The notes below the pieces were generated by a model. It was not told where the DNA came from and made no database searches. It saw only the letters and a program-made list of their open reading frames with translations. A program made the position numbers and the translations under genes. A stretch of DNA of 45,488 bases from Thermobacillus sp. ZCTH02-B1 (GTDB taxonomy: Bacteria > Bacillota > Bacilli > Paenibacillales > Paenibacillaceae), in assembly GCF_002159085.1 (NCBI RefSeq), contig NZ_LZRU01000046.1, positions 1-45,488 on the forward strand, written 5' to 3'. Shown piece by piece: positions 6,167 through 15,111 of this stretch. How positions within the stretch are numbered: the first letter of the stretch is position 1; every line of letters starts with the position of its first letter.

Positions 6167-8290
6167 ATGTACGGACGGATGAAATGTTTGCCGCTGCTCC
6201 TTCTGCTCTTTGCCGCATTCGCGCAGGCGGCGTCCGCGGATGGTTCTGAAAAATCGACTCAGCAAAAATTCGCCGAGTTGGTTGAGGCCGGATATTTCGA
6301 AGGCTTTCCGGATGGCAACGCGGAAGACGGTTCGGTGTCCCGGGCACAATTGGCGAAGTTGCTCGCCATGCTGGAAGGATTGTCGACGGACTCTTCAAGC
6401 GGAGAGAATGCAGGCGAAGGAGGGGCATGCGGGTACACGGATGTGGACCCGGCCGACGTGTATGCCCCCTACATTGAGGCTGTCACAAAGGCCAAGCTGA
6501 TGAATGGCGTCGGCGGCTGCAAGTTCGATCCTTACGGCGATGCGACGATCGAGCATTTGGTCGCCGTGACGGTGAGGGCGCTGAACCTGTCGACATATGA
6601 GGATGTTTCTGTCGAAGGCGAAGTGAGCGACTGGGCGAAACAGTATGTGGCGGCGGCGCTCGAGAACGGGCTGATCGGGCCGAGGAACAATTACAAAGTT
6701 GCCGCCGATCGCGATTCGCTTGTCGAGGCAGCTTATGGCATGAATGAGCAACATGTCGGGCAAAACGGATTCGGCATTACAACCGCGAAACAGATCGGCG
6801 GAAAGCGGGTCGAGGTTCGCCTGAACGCCCCGCCCGATCCGTCGGACATGGAGATCGCGGTCGTCCGCGGCTCCGATCGAACGCCCGTCGGCATCGAGTC
6901 GCTCGAATGGAGCGAGTACGGCTACCGGGTCGTCTTGCAACTTGCAGAACCGCTGGACGGCGGGCCTTACGAGGTCTCCATTTCGGGTTCGGACTCGATT
7001 GATCCGAATCAGGCCGCGTACGGGTTCACGACGGAGGCGGAGCGGGTGTCCGGGCTCGAATGGGGCGGACCGGATACGCTGCCGTACAACGACCATGTCG
7101 AGGTGCCGTTCTTCGTCCTGAACCAGTTCGGCGAGGCGATGGACGCGAAGGACATGGAAATCCGCTTCGCCGCGACCAACGCGTCGATCGAACGGATACC
7201 GGAACGGTCGGCTGTTCTGGTGCATCTGCTGGAAAAAGCCAAACCGGGCGACAGCGTCGATCTTGCCATCCTGCATGCAAATTCCGGGCTGCTCGAGACC
7301 AAAACCTATCAGGTCGGTGAAAGCCGGGTCGTCTCGGCGATCGAAATCGACGGCGTTCCGGCCGAGCCGCTGGAGCCCGGCCGGTCCGCGGAGCTGATCG
7401 TCCGCGTGTACGATCAGTACGGCGGTCTGATCAAGGACGTGGATTGGCTCATGCGCGAACTGGTCGCCGTTTCCGGGAACCTGCGCCTGGTCGTCGTCTC
7501 TCCGCTTGAGATGGACGGCTCCGGCAACATCGTCCTGCGGGCAAATGCGAGCCTGTTCGTCCGGGAGGATGCGATCGTGACCATCACGGTGAGAGCCCGC
7601 CCGGGTTCGCCAAGCGCAACGGCAACCCTGGCGGTAAAGCAGGGGGAGGACTTCTTCCCCGTGCCGATCGTGTTCATGCCGCCCGGCAATCCGACGGTGA
7701 CCGACGAAGTCTATACCGTCGGGAGCAATTTCGCCCATGTGACGATCGAGACGGACGATGCGACGCAGGTTTATTACTACTATGAAAGAAAAGACGCGTC
7801 ACCGGATGTGTATCCGGCATCCGAGGTCATGAACCGGGCGCTCGCGAAACGGCAGGGCGACAGTGTCGCCGTTTCTGCCGACAAGGCGTCTTTCACCCTG
7901 ATGGATCTGGATTTCGGCCGGGAGTATGAACTGTTCGTGGTGGCCGCCGATTCGTCGGGCCGGCTCTCGGACGTGCAGGTTTACGAACTCACGACAGGGT
8001 ATCTGAGCAGTTATTTGCATCTGGTGTATGACGGGAGCAATCCCGACACGGGCAGATGCGTCTTCGTATTTGACGCGGGTCACGAATTCAACCCGAATGC
8101 CTACTACCTGCTCGCCGACGAGCCCGTACATGCGACAGTCCGTGAGATCATCGACCGCGGAACCAGGGTTGACCACGGCATGTTCGTCTTCGAGCTGAAC
8201 GGCCGGGTGCAATATCTGTATGTCGTCTATGAGATCGGCGGAGAGTACGAACTGTTCGCCTACGCATCCGATTCGTTCCCCGAGTTCTGA
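6167..8290 (+). CDS. Large exported SLH-domain surface protein
   Basis: The 707-residue product has a signal peptide (MYGRMKCLPLLLLLFAAFAQ, cleavage after ASA). Residues about 30-190 resemble S-layer homology repeats, which tether proteins to pyruvylated wall polymer: 'FAELVEAGYFEGFPDGN', 'SRAQLAKLLAML', 'VYAPYIEAVTKAKLMNGVGG' and 'VSDWAKQYVAAALENGLIG'. The rest is beta-rich and looks like a series of Ig- or fibronectin-like modules ('RVEVRLNAPPDPSDMEIAVV', 'ATATLAVKQGEDFFP', 'GREYELFVVAADSSGRLSDV'). No enzymatic motif was seen, so a structural or adhesive role is inferred. AAAGGAGGTGA (6148-6158) precedes the ATG at 6167; the in-frame ATG at 6122 has no such site. The cre-like operator upstream suggests carbon-source control. 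Confidence 0.8.
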   Translation: MYGRMKCLPLLLLLFAAFAQAASADGSEKSTQQKFAELVEAGYFEGFPDGNAEDGSVSRAQLAKLLAMLEGLSTDSSSGENAGEGGACGYTDVDPADVYAPYIEAVTKAKLMNGVGGCKFDPYGDATIEHLVAVTVRALNLSTYEDVSVEGEVSDWAKQYVAAALENGLIGPRNNYKVAADRDSLVEAAYGMNEQHVGQNGFGITTAKQIGGKRVEVRLNAPPDPSDMEIAVVRGSDRTPVGIESLEWSEYGYRVVLQLAEPLDGGPYEVSISGSDSIDPNQAAYGFTTEAERVSGLEWGGPDTLPYNDHVEVPFFVLNQFGEAMDAKDMEIRFAATNASIERIPERSAVLVHLLEKAKPGDSVDLAILHANSGLLETKTYQVGESRVVSAIEIDGVPAEPLEPGRSAELIVRVYDQYGGLIKDVDWLMRELVAVSGNLRLVVVSPLEMDGSGNIVLRANASLFVREDAIVTITVRARPGSPSATATLAVKQGEDFFPVPIVFMPPGNPTVTDEVYTVGSNFAHVTIETDDATQVYYYYERKDASPDVYPASEVMNRALAKRQGDSVAVSADKASFTLMDLDFGREYELFVVAADSSGRLSDVQVYELTTGYLSSYLHLVYDGSNPDTGRCVFVFDAGHEFNPNAYYLLADEPVHATVREIIDRGTRVDHGMFVFELNGRVQYLYVVYEIGGEYELFAYASDSFPEF

Positions 8291-8322
8291 TGACCGCAGC
8301 ACCACCGTCTTGCCCTCTCCTG

Positions 8323-8358
8323 CCCCGGCGGCCTGACCGCCCGGGCGGGCTTTTTTTT
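8323..8358 (+). terminator. Intrinsic terminator after the SLH protein gene
   Basis: The stem 8323-8331 / 8337-8345 (nine pairs with one mismatch) is followed by eight T at 8351-8358. Confidence 0.85.
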
Positions 8359-8386
8359 CGGACTTGAGGTTGGCGGTACACGAAAA

Positions 8387-8415
8387 TGGATATCACCCGA
8401 CAATTCCGTTATAAT
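8387..8415 (+). promoter_or_regulatory. Promoter of the khtU-khtT operon
   Basis: TGGATA (8387-8392), a 17-nt spacer and a perfect TATAAT (8410-8415) lie about 45 bp before the start codon. Confidence 0.65.
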
Positions 8416-8459
8416 GGTCACAGGCATCACGACCGTCAAGGGAGGGAGATAGCCGCTCA

Positions 8460-9683
8460 ATGGACCATATCATCTTTGAGGTCGGTACCGCGCTTCTGCT
8501 CATCGCATTGTTCTCGCTCATCGCCGGCAAACTGCGGATGTCCATCATCCCTTTCCTGATCGTGCTCGGGATGCTGGTCGGGCCGCACGCTCCGGAGCTC
8601 GGCTTCATCGATCTGACCTTCGTCGGGAGCCAGGAAGTCATCTCGTTCCTGGGCAAAATCGGCGTGCTGTTCCTGCTCTTCTATGTAGGGCTGGAATTCT
8701 CCGTATCGAAGCTGGTCCGATCGGGAAGAAAGATCGTGTTCGGAGGTTCCGTTTATGTTATTTTAAATTTTGTGCTCGGCCTCGGATTCGGTCTCATCGC
8801 CGGATTCCCGATCTATGAAGCGCTGATGATCGCGGGGATGATGTCCGTGTCGTCGACGGCGATCGTCGCGAAGACGCTCGTGGACCTTCGCCGGACGGGT
8901 AACTCGGAGACGGAGCTCATTCTCGGCATGGTCCTGTTCGACGACCTGTTCCTGGCCGTCTTCCTGTCCATCATGTCCGGCCTGCTGCTCGGGGGCGGGA
9001 CGACGGTACTGGGCGTTCTGACGTCCGTCGGCATTTCGGTCGGCTACATGCTGCTGTTCTTCCTCATCGGCAACCGGGGCAGAACGATATTGAACAGGCT
9101 GCTCAACATTACGTCGAACGAGATTTTCATCATCGTCATCTTCGCCATCCTGTTCTTCGTCGCCGGTTTTTCGGAGAAGCTGCATGTGGCGGAGGCGATC
9201 GGCGCGCTGCTGCTCGGCCTGGCGCTCTCGGAGACCGAACACAGCAAGCGCATCGAGCACCTGGTCGTGCCGTTCCGCGACTTCTTCGGCGCCGTCTTCT
9301 TCTTCAGCTTCGGTCTCGGCATCGACCCGACCTCCCTCGGCGGAGCCGTCGGGTACGCCGTGGGCGCGGTCGTCATCACGCTCATCGCCAACATCGCGGC
9401 GGGCATGATCGCGGGCCGCAGGGCCGGTCTGTCGCACAAGGCGTCGATGAACATCGGGCTGACCGTCGTGGCGCGGGGCGAGTTCACGATCATCGTGGCG
9501 AACCTGGCGGCTGCGGCCGGGCTGGCCTCCATGATTCAGCCGTTCTCCGCGATGTATGTCCTCATCCTGGCGATTGCCGGACCGCTCCTTGCGAAGGAGT
9601 CCAAACATATCTACGCGGTGCTGAACCGCATCTTCGGCTGGAGCAAGGCGAAAGAGCCTCTCAAGCACAGGGGTACCGAATAA
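8460..9683 (+). CDS. khtU: CPA2-family K+/H+ antiporter, membrane subunit
   Basis: The 407-residue product is almost entirely hydrophobic, with about 11-12 predicted membrane segments, as in the KefB/CPA2 exchanger family. Recognisable stretches are 'LIAGKLRMSIIPFLIVLGML', 'FYVGLEFSVSKLVRSGRKI', 'MMSVSSTAIVAKTLVDL', 'LGMVLFDDLFLAVFLSIMSG' (the paired Asp of the exchange site) and 'GLTVVARGEFTIIVANLAA'. It lacks a C-terminal RCK domain; the next gene supplies one, as in Bacillus subtilis KhtTU, which expels potassium in exchange for protons. The gap to that gene is 23 bp, so the two are co-transcribed, although the order khtU-khtT is the reverse of B. subtilis. GGAGGG lies 13 nt before the ATG. 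Confidence 0.88.
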   Translation: MDHIIFEVGTALLLIALFSLIAGKLRMSIIPFLIVLGMLVGPHAPELGFIDLTFVGSQEVISFLGKIGVLFLLFYVGLEFSVSKLVRSGRKIVFGGSVYVILNFVLGLGFGLIAGFPIYEALMIAGMMSVSSTAIVAKTLVDLRRTGNSETELILGMVLFDDLFLAVFLSIMSGLLLGGGTTVLGVLTSVGISVGYMLLFFLIGNRGRTILNRLLNITSNEIFIIVIFAILFFVAGFSEKLHVAEAIGALLLGLALSETEHSKRIEHLVVPFRDFFGAVFFFSFGLGIDPTSLGGAVGYAVGAVVITLIANIAAGMIAGRRAGLSHKASMNIGLTVVARGEFTIIVANLAAAAGLASMIQPFSAMYVLILAIAGPLLAKESKHIYAVLNRIFGWSKAKEPLKHRGTE

Positions 9684-9706
9684 TCGAACGGAGGATGCAG
9701 TGAGGA

Positions 9707-10195
9707 ATGGCTATCATTCACGAGTCGGACTTGCCTGGCATCGGCAAGAAATTTCAGATCGACGCCAATTCGGGGGATAGACTGGTCATCGTCATCCATG
9801 ACGATGGCAGAAGGGAGCTTTACCATTTCGAGGACGACGATCCGGAAGAGACGATCTCGCAGGTGACGCTCGACGACGAGGAAGCGAGACAGGTCGCGTC
9901 CATCATCGGGGGCATGCAGTACAAGCCGAAGCAGCTCGAGATGCCCCAGGTGTCGCTGGACGAACTTGTCATCGAATGGGCCAAGGTGGAGCCCCACAGT
10001 CCGAGCGTCGGCAAGACGATCGCCGAGCTGCAGGTTCGCCAGCGGACCGGAGCGACGATCCTGGCCTTCGTGGAGAAGGGCAGGCAGAAGATCAACCCCG
10101 GGCCGGACGACCGGCTGGAGGCCGACATGACGGTCGTCGTCGCGGGCGACCGGCAGCAGATCAAGAAGTTCAACGAATTGCTGCACAACGGCTGA
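9707..10195 (+). CDS. khtT: Cytosolic RCK_C (TrkA-C) regulatory subunit of the K+/H+ antiporter
   Basis: The 162-residue soluble protein has an N-terminal part (about 1-75) of mixed strands and acidic segments ('HDDGRRELYHFEDDDPEETI'). A TrkA-C/RCK_C domain follows at about 85-160, with the typical pattern 'SLDELVIEWAKVEPHSPSVG', 'KTIAELQVRQRTGATILAFV' and 'DDRLEADMTVVVAGDRQQIK'. In B. subtilis, KhtT gates KhtU and its RCK_C domain binds cyclic di-AMP; the same role is inferred here from the fold and gene pairing. GAGGA lies just before the ATG. A strong terminator follows, closing the two-gene operon. Confidence 0.88.
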   Translation: MAIIHESDLPGIGKKFQIDANSGDRLVIVIHDDGRRELYHFEDDDPEETISQVTLDDEEARQVASIIGGMQYKPKQLEMPQVSLDELVIEWAKVEPHSPSVGKTIAELQVRQRTGATILAFVEKGRQKINPGPDDRLEADMTVVVAGDRQQIKKFNELLHNG

Positions 10196-10212
10196 TCGCA
10201 TTTCGAGGGGGA

Positions 10213-10245
10213 GAAAAAGGCTGGTCCCGCGGATCGGCCTTTTTC
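10213..10245 (+). terminator. Intrinsic terminator after khtT
   Basis: GAAAAAGGC (10213-10221) pairs perfectly with GCCTTTTTC (10237-10245); the 3' arm itself provides the U-tract. Confidence 0.8.
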
Positions 10246-10311
10246 TGCTTTCGGACGCTTGCGGGTCACGATCATCCGTCGGCAATGACAACAGGAGAAA
10301 GGAGCTGGCCG

Positions 10312-12141
10312 ATGTACCGCTCATTGGAAGCCTGCCTGCTGGATCTGGAACGGCACGGCCATCTGGTCCGGGTCCGCGAGGAAGTGGATCCCGAACTGGA
10401 GATGGCCGCGATCCATCTGCGCGTGCACGAGGCCGGCGGACCGGCGCTGCTGTTCGAGAACGTGAAGGGGACGCGCTACCGCGCCGTGTCGAACCTGTTC
10501 GGCACGCGCGAGCGGAGCCGGTTCATTTTCCGCCGCACATGGGAAGCGGCGCAGCGCGTGATCGCGTTGCGGAACGATCCGGTGCGGGCGCTCCGGGAGC
10601 CGCTGCGGCACGCCGGCGCCGCTCTGGCGGCGCTGAACGCGCTGCCGAGGCGCGTGCGCCATGCGGCCTCCGCGTTCGAAGAGATCGCGGTGGCCGATCT
10701 GCCGCACCTCAAGTTCTGGCCGAAGGACGGCGGGGCGTTCATCACGCTGCCGCAGGTGTATACGGAGGATCCGGACAAGCCCGGACCGATGCACGCAAAC
10801 CTCGGCATGTACCGCGTGCAGCTCGACGGCAACGAGTATGTTCCGGGCCGCGAGATCGGCCTGCACTATCAAATTCACCGCGGCATCGGCATTCACCAGC
10901 ACAAGGCGGCGCGCAGGGGCGAACCGCTCAAGGTGAGCATTTTCGTCGGCGGTCCGCCCGCCCACACGCTGGCGGCCGTCATGCCGCTGCCCGAGGGGCT
11001 CAGCGAGCTGCTCTTCGCCGGGTTGCTTGCCGGCCGCCGGTTCCGGTACGGTTACGACGCGGACGGTCACTTCATCAGCGCGGACGCCGATTTCGTGATC
11101 ACGGGCGAGATCCGTCCCGGCGAGACGAAGCCGGAAGGGCCGTTCGGCGACCATCTCGGCTATTACAGCCTCGTGCATCCCTTTCCCGTCATGCACGTGC
11201 GCAGGGTGTACGCGAAGCGGAACGCGATCTGGCCGTTCACGGTCGTCGGCCGACCGCCGCAGGAGGACACCGTCTTCGGAGAGCTGGTCCATGAGCTGAC
11301 CGGCGAGGCCGTCAGGCAGGAGATTCCCGGCGTGAAGGAGGTGCACGCCGTCGACGCGGCGGGCGTGCATCCGCTGCTGCTCGCGATCGGCAGCGAGCGG
11401 TACACGCCGTATGCGGAGCTGCGCCGGCCGATGGAACTGCTCACGATCGCGAACCGGATCCTCGGCACGGGGCAGCTCAGCCTGGCGAAATATCTGTTCA
11501 TCGCCGCCGAGGAGGACCGGCCGCTCAGCACGCGGCGGATCGAGGCATTTTTCGGCTGGGTGCTCGAGCGGATCGATCTCAGGCGGGACATCCATTTTCA
11601 GACGAACACGACGATCGACACCCTCGACTATTCCGGCACCGGGCTGCACGAGGGCAGCAAGGTCGTCTTCGCGGCATGCGGCCCGAAGCGGCGGAGCCTG
11701 TGCACGGAAGTGCCGGCGGCGCTGCGGGAGCTCGGGGAATTCGGCGGCGCGCGGCTCGCCATGCCGGGCGTCGTCGTGTTGGAAGGGCCGGCGTTCACCG
11801 GCTACGGGAAGGCGGAGCGGCAAATGCGCGGGCTGACGGACGCGCTGGCCGCGCGCGGGCCGCTGGACGAGTGTCCGCTCATCGTGATCGTCGACGACAG
11901 CGGATTCGCCGCCGCATCGCTGCGCAACTTCCTGTGGGTGACGTTCACCCGCAGCAATCCGTCGCACGACATCTACGGCGTCAACGCCGGATACGCCTGG
12001 AAGCATTGGGGCTGCGACAACGTAATCATCGACGCGCGGTCGAAACCCCATCACGCGCCGCCGCTCGAACCCGATCCGGCGGTGGAGAAGCGGATCGACC
12101 GGCTGTTCGCGCGCGGCGGCAGCCTGGCCGGCATTCTGTAG
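10312..12141 (+). CDS. UbiD-family prenylated-FMN-dependent decarboxylase
   Basis: The 609-residue product covers a full UbiD-type chain. Family features are 'HANLGMYRVQLDGNE' (about 161-175), 'GIGIHQHKAARRGEPL' (about 191-206), 'AAVMPLPEGLSE' (about 221-232), 'FVITGEIRPGETKPEGPFGD' (about 261-280, containing the EGPFG motif of the cofactor and active site) and 'WVTFTRSNPSHDIYGV' near the C-terminus. Such enzymes reversibly decarboxylate aromatic or unsaturated acids using prenyl-FMN made by UbiX. The long form in Bacillales includes YclC-like phenolic-acid decarboxylases, but substrate cannot be read from sequence. No UbiX partner lies in the window. The ATG at 10312 follows a GGAGAAAGGAG site, and the gene is transcribed separately from khtT. 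Confidence 0.85.
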   Translation: MYRSLEACLLDLERHGHLVRVREEVDPELEMAAIHLRVHEAGGPALLFENVKGTRYRAVSNLFGTRERSRFIFRRTWEAAQRVIALRNDPVRALREPLRHAGAALAALNALPRRVRHAASAFEEIAVADLPHLKFWPKDGGAFITLPQVYTEDPDKPGPMHANLGMYRVQLDGNEYVPGREIGLHYQIHRGIGIHQHKAARRGEPLKVSIFVGGPPAHTLAAVMPLPEGLSELLFAGLLAGRRFRYGYDADGHFISADADFVITGEIRPGETKPEGPFGDHLGYYSLVHPFPVMHVRRVYAKRNAIWPFTVVGRPPQEDTVFGELVHELTGEAVRQEIPGVKEVHAVDAAGVHPLLLAIGSERYTPYAELRRPMELLTIANRILGTGQLSLAKYLFIAAEEDRPLSTRRIEAFFGWVLERIDLRRDIHFQTNTTIDTLDYSGTGLHEGSKVVFAACGPKRRSLCTEVPAALRELGEFGGARLAMPGVVVLEGPAFTGYGKAERQMRGLTDALAARGPLDECPLIVIVDDSGFAAASLRNFLWVTFTRSNPSHDIYGVNAGYAWKHWGCDNVIIDARSKPHHAPPLEPDPAVEKRIDRLFARGGSLAGIL

Positions 12142-12378
12142 GCGGCCGCGCCATGTCCGCCGTCCGCGGTCCGGACGGCGCGCGGAGCGGGCGCGAACCG
12201 TTTCCGGGCGCGAACCGGAGTTGTGCGGGCCGGTCGGGACGGATCGAGCCTGTGCCGTCCGGTCGGGGCGCGGGGCGGTTCAGGGCGCGGGTCGTTCCGG
12301 GCGAGGACCGGAAGGAGTTCCGGCATCCGGCGTCGAATCCGGAAAAGGAAACGTTTTTCTTCCAAGGAGCTGGGAACG

Positions 12379-12795
12379 TTGTACCTTCATCTGCTGCAGA
12401 AACCGGAGCACAAAATCGCCTTCATGAAGCTGGCGCGCCATCTGGCAGGCGCGGACGGCTTCGTCGCAAGCAACGAACGCAGCTATCTGCACGCCTTCAT
12501 GGACGAACTCGGACTTTTGGAGGAACCGGAGACGTCTTGCGACGCTCCGGCCGATATCGAAAGCTGGCTCAGGGGGATTCAGGATGAGCCTGTCAAGCGC
12601 GTGTTCCTCGCGGAGCTGATGCTGCTGGTGCTGGCGGACGGCAACATGGGCGAGCACGAGCGGCGGATCATCGGGGAAGTGAAGCGCGTGTTCGGGTTTT
12701 CGGACGAGGTGTTCGAGCGGTTCCTGGACTGGGCGAACCGGATGGATCGGCTCCGAACGGAGGGCGTGAAGCTCATCCTCGATCCGGAACGGTGA
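12379..12795 (+). CDS. TerB-like cytosolic protein
   Basis: I place the start at TTG 12379 because AAGGAG (12364-12369) lies 9 nt upstream and the recognisable protein begins there; the 237 bp before it read as GC-rich spacer. The 138-residue product is helical, with 'KLARHLAGADGFVASNERSY' and 'ELMLLVLADGNMGEHERRII' forming two repeats of the TerB/DjlA-N type, in which acidic residues after 'AD G' bind metal. It ends 'RTEGVKLILDPER'. The family name comes from tellurite-resistance loci, but no other ter gene is present, so a general stress or metal-linked role is only a guess. Convergent with the GH13 gene across a strong hairpin. Confidence 0.7.
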   Translation: MYLHLLQKPEHKIAFMKLARHLAGADGFVASNERSYLHAFMDELGLLEEPETSCDAPADIESWLRGIQDEPVKRVFLAELMLLVLADGNMGEHERRIIGEVKRVFGFSDEVFERFLDWANRMDRLRTEGVKLILDPER

Positions 12796-12815
12796 CGCGA
12801 TCCGGGCAAAGACAA

Positions 12816-12844
12816 GCCTCCCGGCCACGGGGCCGGGAGGCTTT
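12816..12844 (+). terminator. Hairpin terminator between convergent genes
   Basis: GCCTCCCGGCC (12816-12826) pairs perfectly with GGCCGGGAGGC (12831-12841); only three T follow. Confidence 0.7.
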
Positions 12845-13010
12845 CCTGCTTGCGGCGGGCGATGCCGGCGCGAACGGCCGACCGGATGACGGAACCCTCG
12901 TCCGGGCACGGCTCGCCTGCCGGCGGATCACCCGGACGGGCGGAAAAGGGCGCGGCCGCGGGAGAGCCGGCGGCCGGACGGCATCAACGCATCCGACGGA
13001 CGGCCGGACG

Positions 13011-14759
13011 TCAACCGGCCGTCTTGTACCAGACCCGGAAGCCGAACGGCTCGAGATCGACGTCGGCCAGGCCGCCGGGCACGTCCAGCGCCTCCCGCGT
13101 GCGGACGTCCGTCCACTTGCCTTCGCCGAGCGGAATCTGCGCCGACGCGGGCCGGTCCTGGTTGTTCACGACGATCGCGTATTGCTCTTCTCCGGCAACG
13201 CGCGCATAGGCGAACACCCGATCGCCGGGTTCGGCGCGCAGTACGCGGAACTCGCCGGTGCGCAGCGCTTCGGCGCCGCGGCGCAGCGCGATCAGCCAGC
13301 GGTAGAACCCGAGCAGGTCCCGGTTCTGGCGCGCCGGGTCCCATTCCATGCATTTCCGGCAGCCGGGGTCGTGGCCGCCCGTCAGTCCGATCTCGTCGCC
13401 GTAGTAGATGCAGGGCACGCCGACGAACGTGAACTGCACGAGGGCGGCGAGCTTCATGAGCGCCGTGTTCCCGCCGCACCGGGTGAGCAGGCGCGGCGTG
13501 TCGTGGCTGCCCAGCAGATTGAAGGCGACCTCCGTCGCCCTCGTCGGATAGGAGGCGAGCAACCGGCCGAGCCGGTCGGCGAACCCCTTCGCGTCGAGCG
13601 TCCGCTCGACGAAGAAGTCGAGCACGGCCGTGGTGAACGGGTAGTTCATCACCGCGTCGAACTGGTCGCCCTGCAGCCAGGGCAGCGCGTCGTGCCAGAT
13701 CTCGCCGAGGATGTAGGCGTCGGGCTTGACCGATTTCACGGTGTCGCGGAACTTGCGCCAGAACTTGTGGTCGACTTCGTTCGCGACGTCGAGCCGCCAG
13801 CCGTCGATGCCGGCCTCCTCGATCCAGTAGCGGGCGACGCCGAGCAGATATTCCTGCACTTCCGGATTTTCCGTATTGAACTTCGGCATGTGGTCCGTAA
13901 ACGCGAACGTCTCGAAGGTCGGGATGCCGTCCTTCACGCTGAGCGGCCATTCCCGCACGTGGAACCAGTCCGCGTACCGCGATTTTTCTCCCTTCTCCAG
14001 GCAATCCTGGAACGGCGGGAAGGTGCGGCCGGCGTGGTTGAACACGGCGTCGAGCAGGACGCGGATGCCGCGGGCGTGGCAGGCGTCGACGAGCTCCTTC
14101 AGCTTCTCGTTCGTGCCGAAATGCGGGTCGACCTTCAGGTAGTCGCGCGTGTCGTATTTGTGGTTCGAAGGCGCCTCGAACACCGGCGTGAAATAGATGG
14201 CGGTGACGCCGAGCTCCGCAAGGTAGTCGAGATGGTCGATCACGCCCTGCAGATCGCCGCCGAAGAAATTCGACGGCGTCGGTTCGCCGCCCCAGGGCTC
14301 CACGCCTTCCGGATCGTTGGACGGATCGCCGTTCGCGAACCGTTCGGGGAAAATCTGGTAGAACACCGCGTCCTTCACCCATGCCGGCGGTTCGAAGATA
14401 TCGCACGGGTTGATGTACGGATATTCGAACAGATGCTGCGGGCCGGCGGGTTTGTCCGGCGAGAAGCCGCGCTCGGTGAGCCACATTTCGCTTTCGCCGT
14501 CGACGATCCGGAACGCGTAGCACAGCCGTCGGTAAGGCGGCGTCACGGGCGCCCGCCAGTAGTCGAACAGCGCGTCGGAGGCGAATTTGCGCATCGGAAG
14601 CAGGACGGACGTCCGATCCCACGCGTATTTGTCGCCGGCGAGCACGCTCACGTCCCGCACATCGTCCCGCTTCGTCCTGATCCTCAGTTCCACCGTGCCG
14701 GGGCCGATGGCGCTGGCCCAATTCCCCTTGGGCCGGTGTTCGATCGCTTCGAGCAGCAT
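13011..14759 (-). CDS. Cyclomaltodextrinase / neopullulanase-type alpha-glucan hydrolase, GH13
   Basis: The 582-residue enzyme has an N-terminal CBM34-like domain (about 1-120), a GH13 barrel (about 125-500) and a C-terminal beta domain. The family motifs are clear: 'VLLDAVFNHAG', 'GWRLDVANE' with nucleophile Asp324, 'ILGEIWHD' with acid/base Glu353, and 'LLGSHDTPR' with the third carboxylate Asp420. The insert 'VFYQIFPERFANGDPSND' is typical of cyclomaltodextrinase, neopullulanase and maltogenic amylase. No signal peptide is present, so it should split imported cyclodextrins or maltodextrins in the cytoplasm. GGGAGG lies about 9 nt before the ATG. It is read from a promoter at 14897-14926 through a leader containing a terminator, which suggests attenuation. 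No maltose transporter is adjacent. Confidence 0.9.
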   Translation of the reverse strand: MLLEAIEHRPKGNWASAIGPGTVELRIRTKRDDVRDVSVLAGDKYAWDRTSVLLPMRKFASDALFDYWRAPVTPPYRRLCYAFRIVDGESEMWLTERGFSPDKPAGPQHLFEYPYINPCDIFEPPAWVKDAVFYQIFPERFANGDPSNDPEGVEPWGGEPTPSNFFGGDLQGVIDHLDYLAELGVTAIYFTPVFEAPSNHKYDTRDYLKVDPHFGTNEKLKELVDACHARGIRVLLDAVFNHAGRTFPPFQDCLEKGEKSRYADWFHVREWPLSVKDGIPTFETFAFTDHMPKFNTENPEVQEYLLGVARYWIEEAGIDGWRLDVANEVDHKFWRKFRDTVKSVKPDAYILGEIWHDALPWLQGDQFDAVMNYPFTTAVLDFFVERTLDAKGFADRLGRLLASYPTRATEVAFNLLGSHDTPRLLTRCGGNTALMKLAALVQFTFVGVPCIYYGDEIGLTGGHDPGCRKCMEWDPARQNRDLLGFYRWLIALRRGAEALRTGEFRVLRAEPGDRVFAYARVAGEEQYAIVVNNQDRPASAQIPLGEGKWTDVRTREALDVPGGLADVDLEPFGFRVWYKTAG

Positions 14760-14818
14760 GGTCCCGATTCCTCCCGTATGGCGTCCAGATTGTGTCCTCC
14801 GTGGTCAATGGTCCCGAC

Positions 14819-14860
14819 AAAAAAAGTACAACCCCGAGCCCGAACCAGCCGAGGTTGTAC
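14819..14860 (-). terminator. Terminator inside the leader of the GH13 gene
   Basis: In minus sense the arms GTACAACCTCG (14860-14850) and CGGGGTTGTAC (14836-14826) pair over 11 bp with one G-U, then seven T follow (A at 14819-14825). The overlapping small hairpin TACCC-CAAA-GGGTA (14871-14858) shares bases with the 5' arm, so the two structures are mutually exclusive, as in attenuators. It lies about 60 bp before the GH13 start codon. Confidence 0.75.
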
Positions 14861-14896
14861 CCTTTGGGGTAGCATTGCCTTCAGATTGTCGATTCC

Positions 14897-14926
14897 AGTA
14901 TATCAGGCGGCTTTTGCGCAGGTCAA
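14897..14926 (-). promoter_or_regulatory. Promoter of the GH13 gene
   Basis: In minus sense TTGACC (14926-14921), an 18-nt spacer and TATACT (14902-14897). Transcription from it would give a leader of about 130 nt. Confidence 0.65.
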
Positions 14927-15111
14927 GGCCGCGCGGTCCCCCTCCTCGCCCCCCAAACACGCTCTCCCTGCCGGGGTTTTGGATGGGATGGACGGCACGG
15001 GTGCCCCTGTTGAGCGAAAGGAGATGGTCAAGGCCCGTACCTTCTCCGCACCGCGCGCATATGCTGTCGGCAGGACAGGTATCCGTTTTTTCGGGGGAGG
15101 AGGCGAACGGC

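Larger units (their letters stand above)
14760..15111. other. Divergent intergenic region, 352 bp
   Basis: Apart from the GH13 leader, its terminator and its promoter on the minus strand, I see only the GGGAGGAGG ribosome-binding site (15095-15103) of the endolysin gene. No rightward promoter of good quality was found. Confidence 0.5.

Noticed and set aside
12379..12795. Tellurite-resistance operon
   Set aside because: Only a TerB-like domain is present; no terC, terD, terE or terZ gene is nearby.
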